DNA from: Bacteriovorax sp. PP10 | GTDB lineage: Bacteria; Bdellovibrionota; Bacteriovoracia; Bacteriovoracales; Bacteriovoracaceae | DNA: 64,000 nt | Direction of reading: 5' to 3' | Assembly: GCF_035013165.1 (NCBI RefSeq) | Contig: NZ_JAYGJQ010000001.1 | Coordinates: 1,975,302-2,039,301 of the forward strand | Notes under the pieces: model-generated | Seen by the model: the letters and a program-made list of their open reading frames with translations, nothing else | Database searches by the model: none | What the model was told of the DNA's origin: nothing | Made by a program: the position numbers and the translations under genes | Part shown: piece by piece, positions 35,905-44,892 of the stretch | Numbering within the stretch: position 1 is the first letter of the stretch | How the letters are laid out: each line of letters opens with the position of its first letter

Positions 35905-36348
35905 ATGAAGTTAACTTTTAAAAAGGCCAAGACGGAAAAAGATATCAAATCGATTCACGATTACAATATCGACGCGTTCTCAGATTCCCCAGACTTCAAA
36001 TGGACATTTGATGAGATTAAGAAAGAAGTGGCCGACGGATGGGAGCTGCACTCTTTAATGGAAGATAGTGAGGTCGTGGCTGCAGTCTTCTATAAAGAAG
36101 AGGTAGACTCGCTTTTAACTAAGAATACGGCCATTAAGATCGATCATCAGGGGGCAGGACTGTCTCACGAAATCAAAAAATTCTTTGAAAGAGTAGCGCG
36201 CGAGAAGAAATTAAAGCGTATCTACCACTACTGTCGTATCGACAATTTTAGAATGTATTCACTGAATGAGTCTCATCAATATAAGAAAACTCCTAGGAAA
36301 TTAGGGCCTGATGGACTGGTGGTTGAGTGGGTAAAGACACTCAATTAA
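35905..36348 (+). CDS. GNAT-like acetyltransferase family protein
   Basis: 147 aa. NTAIKIDHQGAGLSHEIKKFF (about 86-106) resembles the GNAT acetyl-CoA loop (Q-x-x-G-x-G/A) and YHYCRIDNFRMYSLNESHQYKKT the following strand and helix. It is weaker than the gene at 20777. The substrate is unknown. The AAGGATTGCC site precedes the ATG. Confidence 0.6.
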   Translation: MKLTFKKAKTEKDIKSIHDYNIDAFSDSPDFKWTFDEIKKEVADGWELHSLMEDSEVVAAVFYKEEVDSLLTKNTAIKIDHQGAGLSHEIKKFFERVAREKKLKRIYHYCRIDNFRMYSLNESHQYKKTPRKLGPDGLVVEWVKTLN

Positions 36349-36661
36349 GACTTTTTCCTAGGGAGTTTCATCATTTTCCCTAGGAAAAAAAACAAAAAAA
36401 AGTAAAAAAGTTGCTTTTTACTCTAGACATGATGAAAATTTTCGAGCAATAATTTACTTACAAACGAATTTCTCGAGGGAAAATCACAAAAAAAGTGAAA
36501 CCGATCTCAGAGTACCTTAATAAAAAAAGGAAATCTCATTGGGAAAATCTCTAAAGAGAAGCTCGAAAAAAAAGTTTGTATGATTAAAAAAAAACGGTTA
36601 CTACTTTCTATAAACACTTTTAGACAATCAACAACATGTCTAATTAAACGGAGGATTCACC
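36349..36661. other. 313-bp AT-rich region before the histone-like SWIB gene
   Basis: It contains a perfect 12-bp inverted repeat (36352-36389), long A-tracts (36386-36406, 36573 and 36585 on) likely to bend DNA, TATAAA at 36609 and a GGAGG site before the start. No clear paired -35/-10 promoter or RNA gene was found. Confidence 0.4.
36352..36389. repeat. 12-bp inverted repeat TTTTTCCTAGGG/CCCTAGGAAAAA
   Basis: Arms at 36352-36363 and 36378-36389 are separated by 14 nt. A-tracts follow but no T-run, so it is not a standard terminator. An operator for the downstream gene, or a transcript-stabilising hairpin of the upstream one, is possible. A related CTCCTAGGAAA lies at about 36290. Confidence 0.5.
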
Positions 36662-37162
36662 ATGGCAGTTAAGAAAAAAGCAAAAGTTGCAACTAAAAAA
36701 GCAGCTCCAAAAGCAACTAAAAAAGCTCCAGCAGCTAAGAAAGCAGCTCCAAAAGCTACTAAAAAAGCAGCTCCAAAAGCTACAAAAAAAGCAGCTCCAA
36801 AAGCTACAAAAAAAGCAGCAGCTCCAAAAGCAGCTAAAGCAACTAAAAAAGTAGCAGCTCCAAAAGCAGCTAAAGCAACTAAAAAAGTAGCAGCTCCAAA
36901 AGTTAAAACTGCTCGTAAGCCAAACGCAGCTTTCATGAAAGCACTTACTCCTTCAGCTATCCTTGCTGAAATCGTTGGAGCTAAGCCTCTTCCACGTACA
37001 CAAGTTGTTTCAAAAATTTGGGATTACATTAAGAAGCACAACCTTCAAAACCCAAAAAACAAAAGAAACATCATCGCAGACGACAAACTAGCTAAACTTT
37101 TTGGAAAAAAAGAAGTAACTATGTTCGAACTTGCTGGGATCGTTGGAAAACACCTATCTTAA
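36662..37162 (+). CDS. Histone H1-like Lys/Ala/Pro repeat protein with C-terminal SWIB domain
   Basis: 166 aa. Residues 1-85 are tandem AAPKATKK-type units (Lys/Ala/Pro-rich, like histone H1 tails and chlamydial HctB). Residues about 88-166 form a SWIB/MDM2-like domain (PNAAFMKALTPSAILAEIVG, PRTQVVSKIWDYIKKHNLQ, NIIADDKLAKLFGKKEVTMFEL). It is strongly basic and likely binds DNA. A nucleoid compaction role is inference by analogy with Chlamydia. Low-complexity DNA repeats (about 36670-36905) make this prone to length changes. A GGAGG site and a good terminator frame it. Confidence 0.88.
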   Translation: MAVKKKAKVATKKAAPKATKKAPAAKKAAPKATKKAAPKATKKAAPKATKKAAAPKAAKATKKVAAPKAAKATKKVAAPKVKTARKPNAAFMKALTPSAILAEIVGAKPLPRTQVVSKIWDYIKKHNLQNPKNKRNIIADDKLAKLFGKKEVTMFELAGIVGKHLS

Positions 37163-37182
37163 TTAATTAAGAAAGTTCTAAT

Positions 37183-37217
37183 AAAAAAAGGCTACCTTCG
37201 GGTGGCCTTTTTTTTTG
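37183..37217 (+). terminator. Terminator after the SWIB-domain gene
   Basis: Stem AAAGGCTACC with a TTCG tetraloop and GGTGGCCTTT (one wobble pair), followed by more than seven T. Located 20 bp after the stop. Confidence 0.92.
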
Positions 37218-37304
37218 CTATTTTTTTAGAAATTCAAAAGAAGTTGGGGGTAGCTTGAACTCAAAATTTCGAAGTGTGGTGTTTTAGGAATTTTATTGCG
37301 AAGT

Positions 37305-37330
37305 AAAAATGCTCCATTGGAGCATTTTTT
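37305..37330 (-). terminator. Palindromic terminator (dispersed repeat copy 2)
   Basis: AAAAATGCTCC-ATT-GGAGCATTTTT, 11-bp stem, 4 bp past the end of the minus-strand gene at 37335. Together with preceding GCGAAG it matches the copies at 14555 and 61245. Confidence 0.8.
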
Positions 37331-37334
37331 CAAG

Positions 37335-38528
37335 CTACTTACGTAGACCTGAATATGAACGCTGAACCGAATCACTTACCCACTCAGTATTCTCAGACTT
37401 TTTCAAATCACTGGCCGTTCTCAAAAACTCATTACACTGCAAACTAGAAGCAATATTCCCCGTAAACTCATCCTTATTCTCTAGATACTTCACACAGCTC
37501 TCACCGTAAAAGTTCAAATACTCCGGAAAATTCTTAGCAAACAGGTTAATAATGGCCTTATTGCGAGGCAGACTCGCATCTTTAAAGATTTTATCAGGAA
37601 TCAATGGCAGTGCTTTGATTTGTGCCAGGATTTTTATTCTTTTCGTGTACTGAGTGCTCAGGTCTTCAATCTTTTTCCACGCCAGATTCATTTTATCGCC
37701 GACCACAGGCCCATCAAGCATATAAAGAACCGCGTATAAGTCTTCTTCTTCTTTTGTAAGCTTTCCAGAAGCTGAAAGAAGGTTCATGGCCATCTCTTTT
37801 TCCAAACCGTTTGTAACGGTCGATTGGAGCCCCAGGCGAAGAGAGGGAATGATCTTCCCGAAACATTTCTCAGGAACAAAACGCTTAATTAAGTTTTTAT
37901 AATTGCCGTCAAAGTCAGCTTCAAAGCTTTCTTGCGTAAGCTTTTTGATCACTGCTCTTTGAATATCTGGCTTTTCACAATAAAGATTGGCGATACTGTC
38001 GTTGATGGCCCTTTGATAAAACGGCCAGCTGCTCAGTGTACTTGGGTAGCGTTCAATAAGTTTGGCAAATTCCAAACCGACGTCAGCGTCCTTTTTAGAG
38101 AAGTACCAAAAAGAATTCAACTCTGAGTCACAAGTTTTAACTCCTGCGATTTTTTGAGCGTCTTTTTTCTCTGAGGCCTGATTGTAGCACTCACTAAAGA
38201 ACTTTTTAGCGTAAATGGATCTTTTTAATTGAAAGAACTCGTCGTTAAACAAAGCACTTGAGCGTCCAATGTCTTCAATTTGCTTGAAGGCCTCCATGCT
38301 GAAGTCTTTAGTTCTCGTTTTGTAGTCGACAAGCTCCATGGCCATGGACTGGTACATATCCTTCCACAATTTTTGACGCTCGCTAGGACGGATGTCGTTG
38401 ACGTGCATAAGGAATTCCTCGAAATTCTTTTCCTGCTCTAAAACTTGAAGGTCTTTGAGAGTGTAAAGATTCGCGGCATTCAAAATTGTCAGTGAATGGT
38501 AAACCAAAAGGGATCCAAGGGTCATCAT
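37335..38528 (-). CDS. Hypothetical 397-aa protein, probably exported
   Basis: No family recognised. The N-terminus (MMTLGSLLVYHSLTILNAA) looks like a signal peptide or anchor. The rest is helical, with Cys at about 119, 136, 187 and 223 and a TPR-like helical texture (KLIERYPSTLSSWPFYQRAIN). There is no convincing SD before the ATG. It is divergent from putA with 136 bp between them and ends at the copy 2 terminator. Confidence 0.65.
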   Translation of the reverse strand: MMTLGSLLVYHSLTILNAANLYTLKDLQVLEQEKNFEEFLMHVNDIRPSERQKLWKDMYQSMAMELVDYKTRTKDFSMEAFKQIEDIGRSSALFNDEFFQLKRSIYAKKFFSECYNQASEKKDAQKIAGVKTCDSELNSFWYFSKKDADVGLEFAKLIERYPSTLSSWPFYQRAINDSIANLYCEKPDIQRAVIKKLTQESFEADFDGNYKNLIKRFVPEKCFGKIIPSLRLGLQSTVTNGLEKEMAMNLLSASGKLTKEEEDLYAVLYMLDGPVVGDKMNLAWKKIEDLSTQYTKRIKILAQIKALPLIPDKIFKDASLPRNKAIINLFAKNFPEYLNFYGESCVKYLENKDEFTGNIASSLQCNEFLRTASDLKKSENTEWVSDSVQRSYSGLRK

Positions 38529-38664
38529 AACTAAATTTTAGGGAGAGAAATGCTATTAGTCAAACTCCAAAAAGAGCAACCTTAACTATGGTCGAATCGC
38601 GCCTTTAGAGTTATCTTTGGGGTCACTTATTTTTTTAATTTCATCCCTTTACGGAGCCTAGTAT

Positions 38665-41600
38665 ATGCCATTAGTGCCTGAGAATTTTCTTATGACTATT
38701 AGAAAGGTCAATCACCATGACTGGAGCTTTTTCTTCTATGAAGAATTTGCTGACACATTCATGGGAAGTGACGATGTTATTCACGCTGACGTCTTAGCTG
38801 AGCTTAAGCCGTTCATGGAAAACCTGACAAATAACTTCAGAACACAAATGGTGTTTAGATCAGTTCCATTTTTAGTTGGATTTTATTTCAATAAAAAAGA
38901 AGTGCGCTTTTATACGCCAAAACTTTCTCAAGAATTATTCCTTCTTCAGCAAAGTGAGATTCTTGATTTAAATATCCCTCAGGTGAAAGATCTTAGAGCG
39001 CATGCTGAAATGGCCGCTTCTCTTCAGGTGAAAAATTTCCCGACGGTTATTGAAGACCTGATTAGAGTTGATGGTCTTCCTGATTTACTAAAAGATCCAA
39101 AATACCAGGCGATCGAAGTGAGATCGGCAGAAATCGTTAAAAAACTTTTAAGCTTTTTAAATGAATACCGCCCAACTCTTTTTGAAGATGTTTCAGACTT
39201 TGGTTTAGGGCTTACTGCTCAGTATGCCTTACTTCGCATCCACCTTTTAAAGTTTTTAGCGATTCTTCCATCTCTTGATCACGATAAAAAAGGATCAGAA
39301 GTAAAAAGAATTCTGATCGAAGCTCTTTCTCGTTTCTTAAAAGATAACAGAAAAGCAAGACGTGCTAAAAAAAGAGGGCAAGACAGAGCTCTTCCTCGCA
39401 CATACACACTTGGTATCAAGGCAATTTTTTACTTAGCAAAAGTGATTCCGGCATGGCCTCTGGCAACGATGGTGAGAAATGCTGTAAAACTTATGGCAAA
39501 ACGTTTTATCGCTGGTGAGAGCATTGAAAAAGCTGACCGCTCACTTCGTGCTTTATACGACACAAAACGCGACGTAACTCTCGATCAATTAGGTGAATTA
39601 GTTGTTTCTGAAAAAGAAGCGGACCACTACAAAGACGAAGTTTTAAAACTTGTAAGAGGATTCTCTCTTCACGTTAAAAAAGGTGAATTAAACGTTGCCG
39701 GTATTAACCGTGCTCACGTTTCAATTAAAGTTTCGGCATTATGCTCAGACTTTAAACCTCAGGCCTTCGACTACACATACAATTTAGTTGGCCCTAGATT
39801 AAAAGAAATTTTAATCACTGCTAAAGAAGAAGACGTTTTCATCAATATCGATGCAGAACACTATCACTACCGCGATGTGGTTTTTAAAATTTACCGCCGA
39901 GTTTTACTTGAAACTCAGGAACTGCGTGATTACCAATCAACAGGTATCGTTATCCAGGCCTACCTTCGTGATGGTGCTAAACATTTAAAAGATATTGTAG
40001 AACTTGCAAAAGAGAGAAATCTTCCAATGCCAGTTCGTCTTGTAAAAGGCGCTTACTGGGATGCTGAAACTGTAGAAGGGGATGCCCACAGCTTTAATGC
40101 TCCACAATTTTTAAATAAAGAAGAAACAGATATTCACTTCAGACAACTGATTATGAAAATCTTAGAAGCTCACCCGCATTTAAAACTAGCGTTAGCTTCT
40201 CACAATTTCTCTGACCACGGATTCGCTGAAGCGGCCAAAGAATTATTCTATCCAGATGTAGGAGAAATTGAGCACCAGTGTTTACACATGACTTATGAAG
40301 CGCTTTCAACAGCTCTGGCAAAAATGGGTTGGGCGACAAGAAACTACGTTCCAGTAGGAAGTTTACTTGTAGGTATGGCGTATCTGGTAAGACGTATTAT
40401 GGAAAACTCTTCTCAAGTAGGAGTGTTAACGATCATGCGTTCACATAAAAAACACTTAACTCTTCAATCGCCGTACGCGATTCATGAAGAAAAAAAGAAA
40501 GAAGGAAAGATCGTCCGCGATCAATCTGTTTCTAAACTTGAAGATGAATTCTTCAACGTGTCTCCACTTCGTCTTTATTTAGATAATGAAAGACAATGGA
40601 TGGAAAAAGCTCTGACAACTTTTGAAATGAAGTCTCTGGGAATTGATTACATCAATGCTCAAGACCTCATGGGTGATTGGGTCTCAATCAACGCAAGTTC
40701 TGACCCGAAAGTCTTAGTAGGACGTATTCGTTTTGCTAACCTTCAGGATGCAAGCATTGCTCTTGATACAATTGATAAAAGCTACAACGAAGGCACATGG
40801 GCCAATTCAAAATGGCCATTTAGAACAGCAACTCTGGTAAAAGCAGCAAGCTTAATGCTGGCAAAAAGAAATGAGCTTTCAGCTCTTATCGTTTATGAAG
40901 CAGGGAAATCTGTTTCAGAAGCTCTTGCCGATGTTGATGAAGCAATCGACTTCTTAAACTTTTACGCTCGTACAGAGGCTTTCTTACAAAGAAATCAAAC
41001 AGACTTAACAGGACGAGGGCCAACTGTTGTTATCTCTCCATGGAACTTCCCAATCGCTATCCCATGCGGAATGGTGGTGAGCTCTCTTGTTTGTGGAAAC
41101 ACTGTTATTCTAAAATCAGCTGAGCAAACTCCACTAGTGACTCAACTCCTGGTTGATATGCTTCATGCTTCAGGAGTTCCAAAAGACGTTCTGATTCACC
41201 TTCCAGGTGAGGGAGAAACGGTAGGGGATTATCTTGTAAAAGACCCGAGAACTTCAACGATTGTTTTCACTGGTTCAAAAGCTGTTGGAACTCACATCGG
41301 AAGTATCGCGAGAAAGAGACTTTATAAAAATAAACTTTCGGGAAAGACTTATCCAGTGAAGGCCATTACAGAAATGGGTGGAAAGAACGCTGTCATCGTG
41401 ACTCAGAATGCTGAGCTTGATGAAACAGTGTCTGGGATTTTATACTCTGCCTTCGGACATGCCGGACAAAAGTGTTCAGCGTGCTCAAGAGTTATTGTTC
41501 ACAACTCTCTTAAAGATAAATTAATTGAAAGGCTTCGCGCAGCTGCAACGGATTTAAAAGTAGGCGAGTCTTATAAATTCGATACAACAGTTAACCCGGT

Positions 41601-42831
41601 TATTACAGCAGACGATCAAAAGCGCTTGAGACAAGCAGCGAGAGAAGCGTCTAATGAAGCTATTAACTTTGGTGGACAAGTTGTTATCGATCGCTCAAAC
41701 GAAGCATTACCAGGATACTGTGTAGGTCCGGTTATTATTGAACTTCCATACTCACGTGCTCTTGATAAAGACAGTTTTGCTCAAAGAGAACTTTTTGGGC
41801 CGGTTGTTCACATCATGGGATTTGAGACTCTTGATGACGCTGCCAGATTATTCAACTCGACAGACTACGCTCTGACTGGTGGGATTTTTAGTCAGTCACA
41901 AAATGATATCGACTACCTTCTGACAAAAATTGAAAGTGGTAACGTTTACATCAACCGTACAATTACGGGAGCAAGAGTCGCAATCGAGCCATTCGGTGGA
42001 TTCAAACTTTCAGGAACAGGGCCAAAGGCCGGTGGACGCCACTTTATTTTAGCTCTTCACCAGACGAAAGAAATGTTGCCGTCAGAAAGTAATGAAGGAC
42101 GTTTTGTTGTAGAAGAAGGTCATGATTCACCAGTGATTTTAAAGCGACCTTCAAAATTAGTAGCTCAATCACGTGTTGATCGTATGGAAAAATTCCTGGA
42201 TCAATTCATTACATCATTTGAAACTCACTATCAGGGGATTTTCAGTAACTACAAAGACTCACTTCGTGATTACCGAAAATGGTTATCTAAAAACTTCGTA
42301 AACTTTGTAGAAAAAGAACACAAAAATCGCGTGATCCCAGGTCAGTTAAGTTACAACGATTACAACTTAACAGCTGAGCATGCTTTAGTGGTATCGATCA
42401 CTGATAGACCACAACTGAAAACATTGATTCAGGTGTTCTCATGTCTAGCAGCGGGAACAGGGCTTTCAGTTGTTTGTAGAAACAACCGTTCATTCCAATG
42501 GTGGATGAATTTAAGAGACACATTATTTGCTGCCGGTTTCTCAAAAGAAAATCTGGAAGTATATTTTACAAAAACATCAGAACTAGCAAACGTGATCAAT
42601 GATCCAAAATTATCTGTGATCATTTATGACGGATTAATGGAAGAGTACTCAGCTCACGTTGGAGATTTCCTAAATGATGGGAAAACTGATCAGAGAATGA
42701 AATTAATCTTAACGGTTAATGACAACCTGAAAGCTCAAGACTTCTACCACCAGGCGCTTAACTACGTATGGGTAAGATCTCTTGCTGTAAACACGATGAG
42801 ACATGGTGCTCCTCTAGACCTGGAGATCTAA
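38665..42831 (+). CDS. putA: Bifunctional proline dehydrogenase / P5C dehydrogenase PutA with C-terminal extension
   Basis: 1388 aa. The N-terminal half is FAD-dependent proline dehydrogenase (LVKGAYWDAE about 459; GSLLVGMAYLVRRIMENSSQ about 565). The second half is P5C dehydrogenase (VVISPWNFPIAIP about 790, catalytic Glu in TEMGGKNAV about 902, catalytic Cys in GQKCSACS about 937). It oxidises proline to glutamate, channelling P5C. There is no N-terminal DNA-binding ribbon-helix-helix, so it is not an autorepressor. Residues about 1110-1388 form an extra C-terminal domain as in type-B PutA. GGAG precedes the ATG, and the stop lies 1 bp before proC. Confidence 0.96.
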   Translation: MPLVPENFLMTIRKVNHHDWSFFFYEEFADTFMGSDDVIHADVLAELKPFMENLTNNFRTQMVFRSVPFLVGFYFNKKEVRFYTPKLSQELFLLQQSEILDLNIPQVKDLRAHAEMAASLQVKNFPTVIEDLIRVDGLPDLLKDPKYQAIEVRSAEIVKKLLSFLNEYRPTLFEDVSDFGLGLTAQYALLRIHLLKFLAILPSLDHDKKGSEVKRILIEALSRFLKDNRKARRAKKRGQDRALPRTYTLGIKAIFYLAKVIPAWPLATMVRNAVKLMAKRFIAGESIEKADRSLRALYDTKRDVTLDQLGELVVSEKEADHYKDEVLKLVRGFSLHVKKGELNVAGINRAHVSIKVSALCSDFKPQAFDYTYNLVGPRLKEILITAKEEDVFINIDAEHYHYRDVVFKIYRRVLLETQELRDYQSTGIVIQAYLRDGAKHLKDIVELAKERNLPMPVRLVKGAYWDAETVEGDAHSFNAPQFLNKEETDIHFRQLIMKILEAHPHLKLALASHNFSDHGFAEAAKELFYPDVGEIEHQCLHMTYEALSTALAKMGWATRNYVPVGSLLVGMAYLVRRIMENSSQVGVLTIMRSHKKHLTLQSPYAIHEEKKKEGKIVRDQSVSKLEDEFFNVSPLRLYLDNERQWMEKALTTFEMKSLGIDYINAQDLMGDWVSINASSDPKVLVGRIRFANLQDASIALDTIDKSYNEGTWANSKWPFRTATLVKAASLMLAKRNELSALIVYEAGKSVSEALADVDEAIDFLNFYARTEAFLQRNQTDLTGRGPTVVISPWNFPIAIPCGMVVSSLVCGNTVILKSAEQTPLVTQLLVDMLHASGVPKDVLIHLPGEGETVGDYLVKDPRTSTIVFTGSKAVGTHIGSIARKRLYKNKLSGKTYPVKAITEMGGKNAVIVTQNAELDETVSGILYSAFGHAGQKCSACSRVIVHNSLKDKLIERLRAAATDLKVGESYKFDTTVNPVITADDQKRLRQAAREASNEAINFGGQVVIDRSNEALPGYCVGPVIIELPYSRALDKDSFAQRELFGPVVHIMGFETLDDAARLFNSTDYALTGGIFSQSQNDIDYLLTKIESGNVYINRTITGARVAIEPFGGFKLSGTGPKAGGRHFILALHQTKEMLPSESNEGRFVVEEGHDSPVILKRPSKLVAQSRVDRMEKFLDQFITSFETHYQGIFSNYKDSLRDYRKWLSKNFVNFVEKEHKNRVIPGQLSYNDYNLTAEHALVVSITDRPQLKTLIQVFSCLAAGTGLSVVCRNNRSFQWWMNLRDTLFAAGFSKENLEVYFTKTSELANVINDPKLSVIIYDGLMEEYSAHVGDFLNDGKTDQRMKLILTVNDNLKAQDFYHQALNYVWVRSLAVNTMRHGAPLDLEI

Positions 42832-42832
42832 G

Positions 42833-43615
42833 ATGCGTATTGGTTTTTTTGGTTGTGGAAATATGGGCGCGGCCCTTGCTCACGGATTTAAAAAGTTTGA
42901 CCCAACTGTGGAGCAGTATTTTTTTACGCCTACTAAGGCCAAGGCACAGGAGCTGGCAGGAGCGGTCAACGGACATTTCGTTGAATTCGTAAGTGATATG
43001 CCAAAAGATTTAGACTGGTATGTCCTGGCGTTTAAGCCTCAGTCCCTGTTGGATTTTGCATTTGATTTTAATAACAATTCTAAAATTCTCTCGGTACTTG
43101 CCGGGACTGGAATTGAAAAATTATCTAAGAAGTTTAATGTTGAAAATATTTCCCGCCTGATGCCTAACACTCCTTCGGGAATTGGCGCAGGTGCAAATCT
43201 TTATTACTCACCATTTGATTCAGGATCAATGACTGAGATGTTAAAAGGTTTAGGAAAACTATTCATTATGAAATCAGAAGTAGAGTTGGATGGGATCACT
43301 GCTTTTAGTGGTTCAGGGCCGGCCCTTATTTTCGAATTTGCCAGACTTTTTGAAAAGCACCTTATTGCCATCGCAGGGAATAATCCAGAGGCCCGCGAAA
43401 TAATTGCTCAGACTTTTTTAGGAAGTGCTAAACTTATGGAAAATGCCGTAAGCGAAGGGATTTCTTTTGAAACGTTAAGAGAGCAGGTGACATCTAAAAA
43501 AGGTGTAACGTTCGAGGCCTTACAAATCCTGGAAAAAAACGGACTGGACAATATTTTAGGTGGCGCTTTTGTGGCCGCTCATAAAAGAACATTAGAATTA
43601 AAAAAAGGGATTTAA
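42833..43615 (+). CDS. proC: Pyrroline-5-carboxylate reductase ProC
   Basis: 260 aa. NAD(P)-binding GFFGCGNMGAALAHGF at the start, LMPNTPSGIGAG and the C-terminal ALAG-type region (SGSGPALIFEFA, REQVTSKKGVTFEAL) fit ProC, the last step of proline synthesis. It begins 1 bp after putA stops. The two neighbours catalyse opposite directions of the proline/P5C step, so they form either a controlled cycle or a P5C scavenging pair. Confidence 0.93.
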   Translation: MRIGFFGCGNMGAALAHGFKKFDPTVEQYFFTPTKAKAQELAGAVNGHFVEFVSDMPKDLDWYVLAFKPQSLLDFAFDFNNNSKILSVLAGTGIEKLSKKFNVENISRLMPNTPSGIGAGANLYYSPFDSGSMTEMLKGLGKLFIMKSEVELDGITAFSGSGPALIFEFARLFEKHLIAIAGNNPEAREIIAQTFLGSAKLMENAVSEGISFETLREQVTSKKGVTFEALQILEKNGLDNILGGAFVAAHKRTLELKKGI

Positions 43616-43616
43616 T

Positions 43617-44114
43617 ATGATCGAAGAACTATTAAAGAAAAATGTTCCTAAAAAATATCAGGACACTTTATTTGTCCGTCTTTTTGGATTCATGAAAGTT
43701 CCTCTTATTTTCTGGGTTTCTCCATCTGTTGTAAAAATGGATGATAAAGAATGCATTATTAAAATTCCGCTTAATAGAAGAACGAAAAACCATTTAAACT
43801 CTATGTATTTTGGTGTTCTTTGCACTGGTGCTGACCTGGCAGGTGGTCTGGTTGCTATGAATGAAATCACAGCTTCTAAAAAGAAAGTGGCCCTCTCTTT
43901 TAAAGACTTCAAAGCTGACTTTTTAAAGCGTGCAGAAGGTGACGTTCACTTCATTGTGACTCAAATTCCAGAAATCAAAAAATTTGTTGCTGATGTTATT
44001 AAAAGCGGCGAGAGAATGAACATGCCCGTAGAAATTAAGGCCGTTGTTCCAAGTATCAACCCGGAAGAAGTCGTGGCCAACTTTGTTTTAACTCTCTCTT
44101 TAAAAGCGAAATAA
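43617..44114 (+). CDS. Hotdog-fold thioesterase-like protein (DUF4442/PaaI type)
   Basis: 165 aa. LNSMYFGVLCTGADLAGGL is the central helix of the hotdog fold in DUF4442/PaaI-type proteins, followed by the VALSFKDFKADFLKRAEGDVHF strand region. It probably cleaves acyl-CoA or an acyl-ACP. It starts 1 bp after proC and is probably the third gene of the putA operon, though a metabolic link is not obvious. Confidence 0.7.
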   Translation: MIEELLKKNVPKKYQDTLFVRLFGFMKVPLIFWVSPSVVKMDDKECIIKIPLNRRTKNHLNSMYFGVLCTGADLAGGLVAMNEITASKKKVALSFKDFKADFLKRAEGDVHFIVTQIPEIKKFVADVIKSGERMNMPVEIKAVVPSINPEEVVANFVLTLSLKAK

Positions 44115-44117
44115 TTT

Positions 44118-44882
44118 TTACGCCGGATTTTCAGAGTCGAGATACTCACACTGAAGATCCGGATATGTCTCCTGAATCTTTTTCATCAAAGCTTGAATCC
44201 CAAATTTTTCCGTTGCGTGGTGACCACCAGCAAACATATGAATCCCGGCTTCACGAGACTCGTGATAGTCGTGTTCGCTCATTTCTCCAGTGATATAAGC
44301 ATCCAGACCCATTTTATGAGCTTCTCTCCATTCAGAGTTTGCTCCACCGGTAATGATTCCGATTTTTTTAATCGGTCTGCCATCAATTGGATTTGAGTAG
44401 TGAACAGAATGTTGAAGTTTATTTTCGAGAAGTGCTTTGAGTTCACTTCCGCTAAGAGCTTTAGGCAACGTCCCCATAATCCCGGTACAAGCACCTTTAT
44501 GATTTCCAAAAGGGATAAGCTCACCCATTTCAATCAGGCGGGCAATGGCCACAGCATTTCCCACTTCCGTATGGGCATCAAGAGGTAGATGGTATCCAAA
44601 AAGATTAATATCATTTTTTAGAAGGGGAGCGACTCTTTTATAAAAAGGCCCTGTAAGAGTTCTGGTACCGTGAAATTTCCAGAATAATCCATGGTGAACG
44701 ATTAGGGCAGAGGCATGAACGTCGGCCGCGTATTCGGCCGATTCTCTGGTTGCTGAAACAGCAAACACAATTTTTTTGAGTTCTGGTTTACCTTCAATCT
44801 GCAAACCATTCGGGCAGTAATCATCAAAGAGCTCGGGTTTTAAAAGTGTTTTTAAAAATTGATCGAGCTCGAGTGTTTGCAT
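44118..44882 (-). CDS. Nif3/DUF34 dinuclear metal-binding protein (GTP cyclohydrolase 1 type 2 homologue)
   Basis: 254 aa. Metal ligands are in VHHGLFWKF (HH about 62), LPLDAHTEVGN and GHHATEKFG near the C-terminus, the standard Nif3 pattern. FDDYCPNGLQIEG starts the fold. Function in the cell is uncertain; a role in metal or NAD-precursor repair has been proposed for relatives. Convergent with the thioesterase gene, 3 bp apart. Confidence 0.92.
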   Translation of the reverse strand: MQTLELDQFLKTLLKPELFDDYCPNGLQIEGKPELKKIVFAVSATRESAEYAADVHASALIVHHGLFWKFHGTRTLTGPFYKRVAPLLKNDINLFGYHLPLDAHTEVGNAVAIARLIEMGELIPFGNHKGACTGIMGTLPKALSGSELKALLENKLQHSVHYSNPIDGRPIKKIGIITGGANSEWREAHKMGLDAYITGEMSEHDYHESREAGIHMFAGGHHATEKFGIQALMKKIQETYPDLQCEYLDSENPA

Positions 44883-44892
44883 TATTTATCCG

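Noticed and set aside
36670..36905. CRISPR-like short tandem repeats
   Set aside because: The repeats are in frame codons of the AAPKATKK units, with no unique spacers of constant length and no cas genes nearby.
36640..36936. Minus-strand 98-codon Ala/Phe-rich ORF
   Set aside because: Mirror reading of the Lys/Ala repeat DNA of the SWIB protein; low complexity and no independent support.
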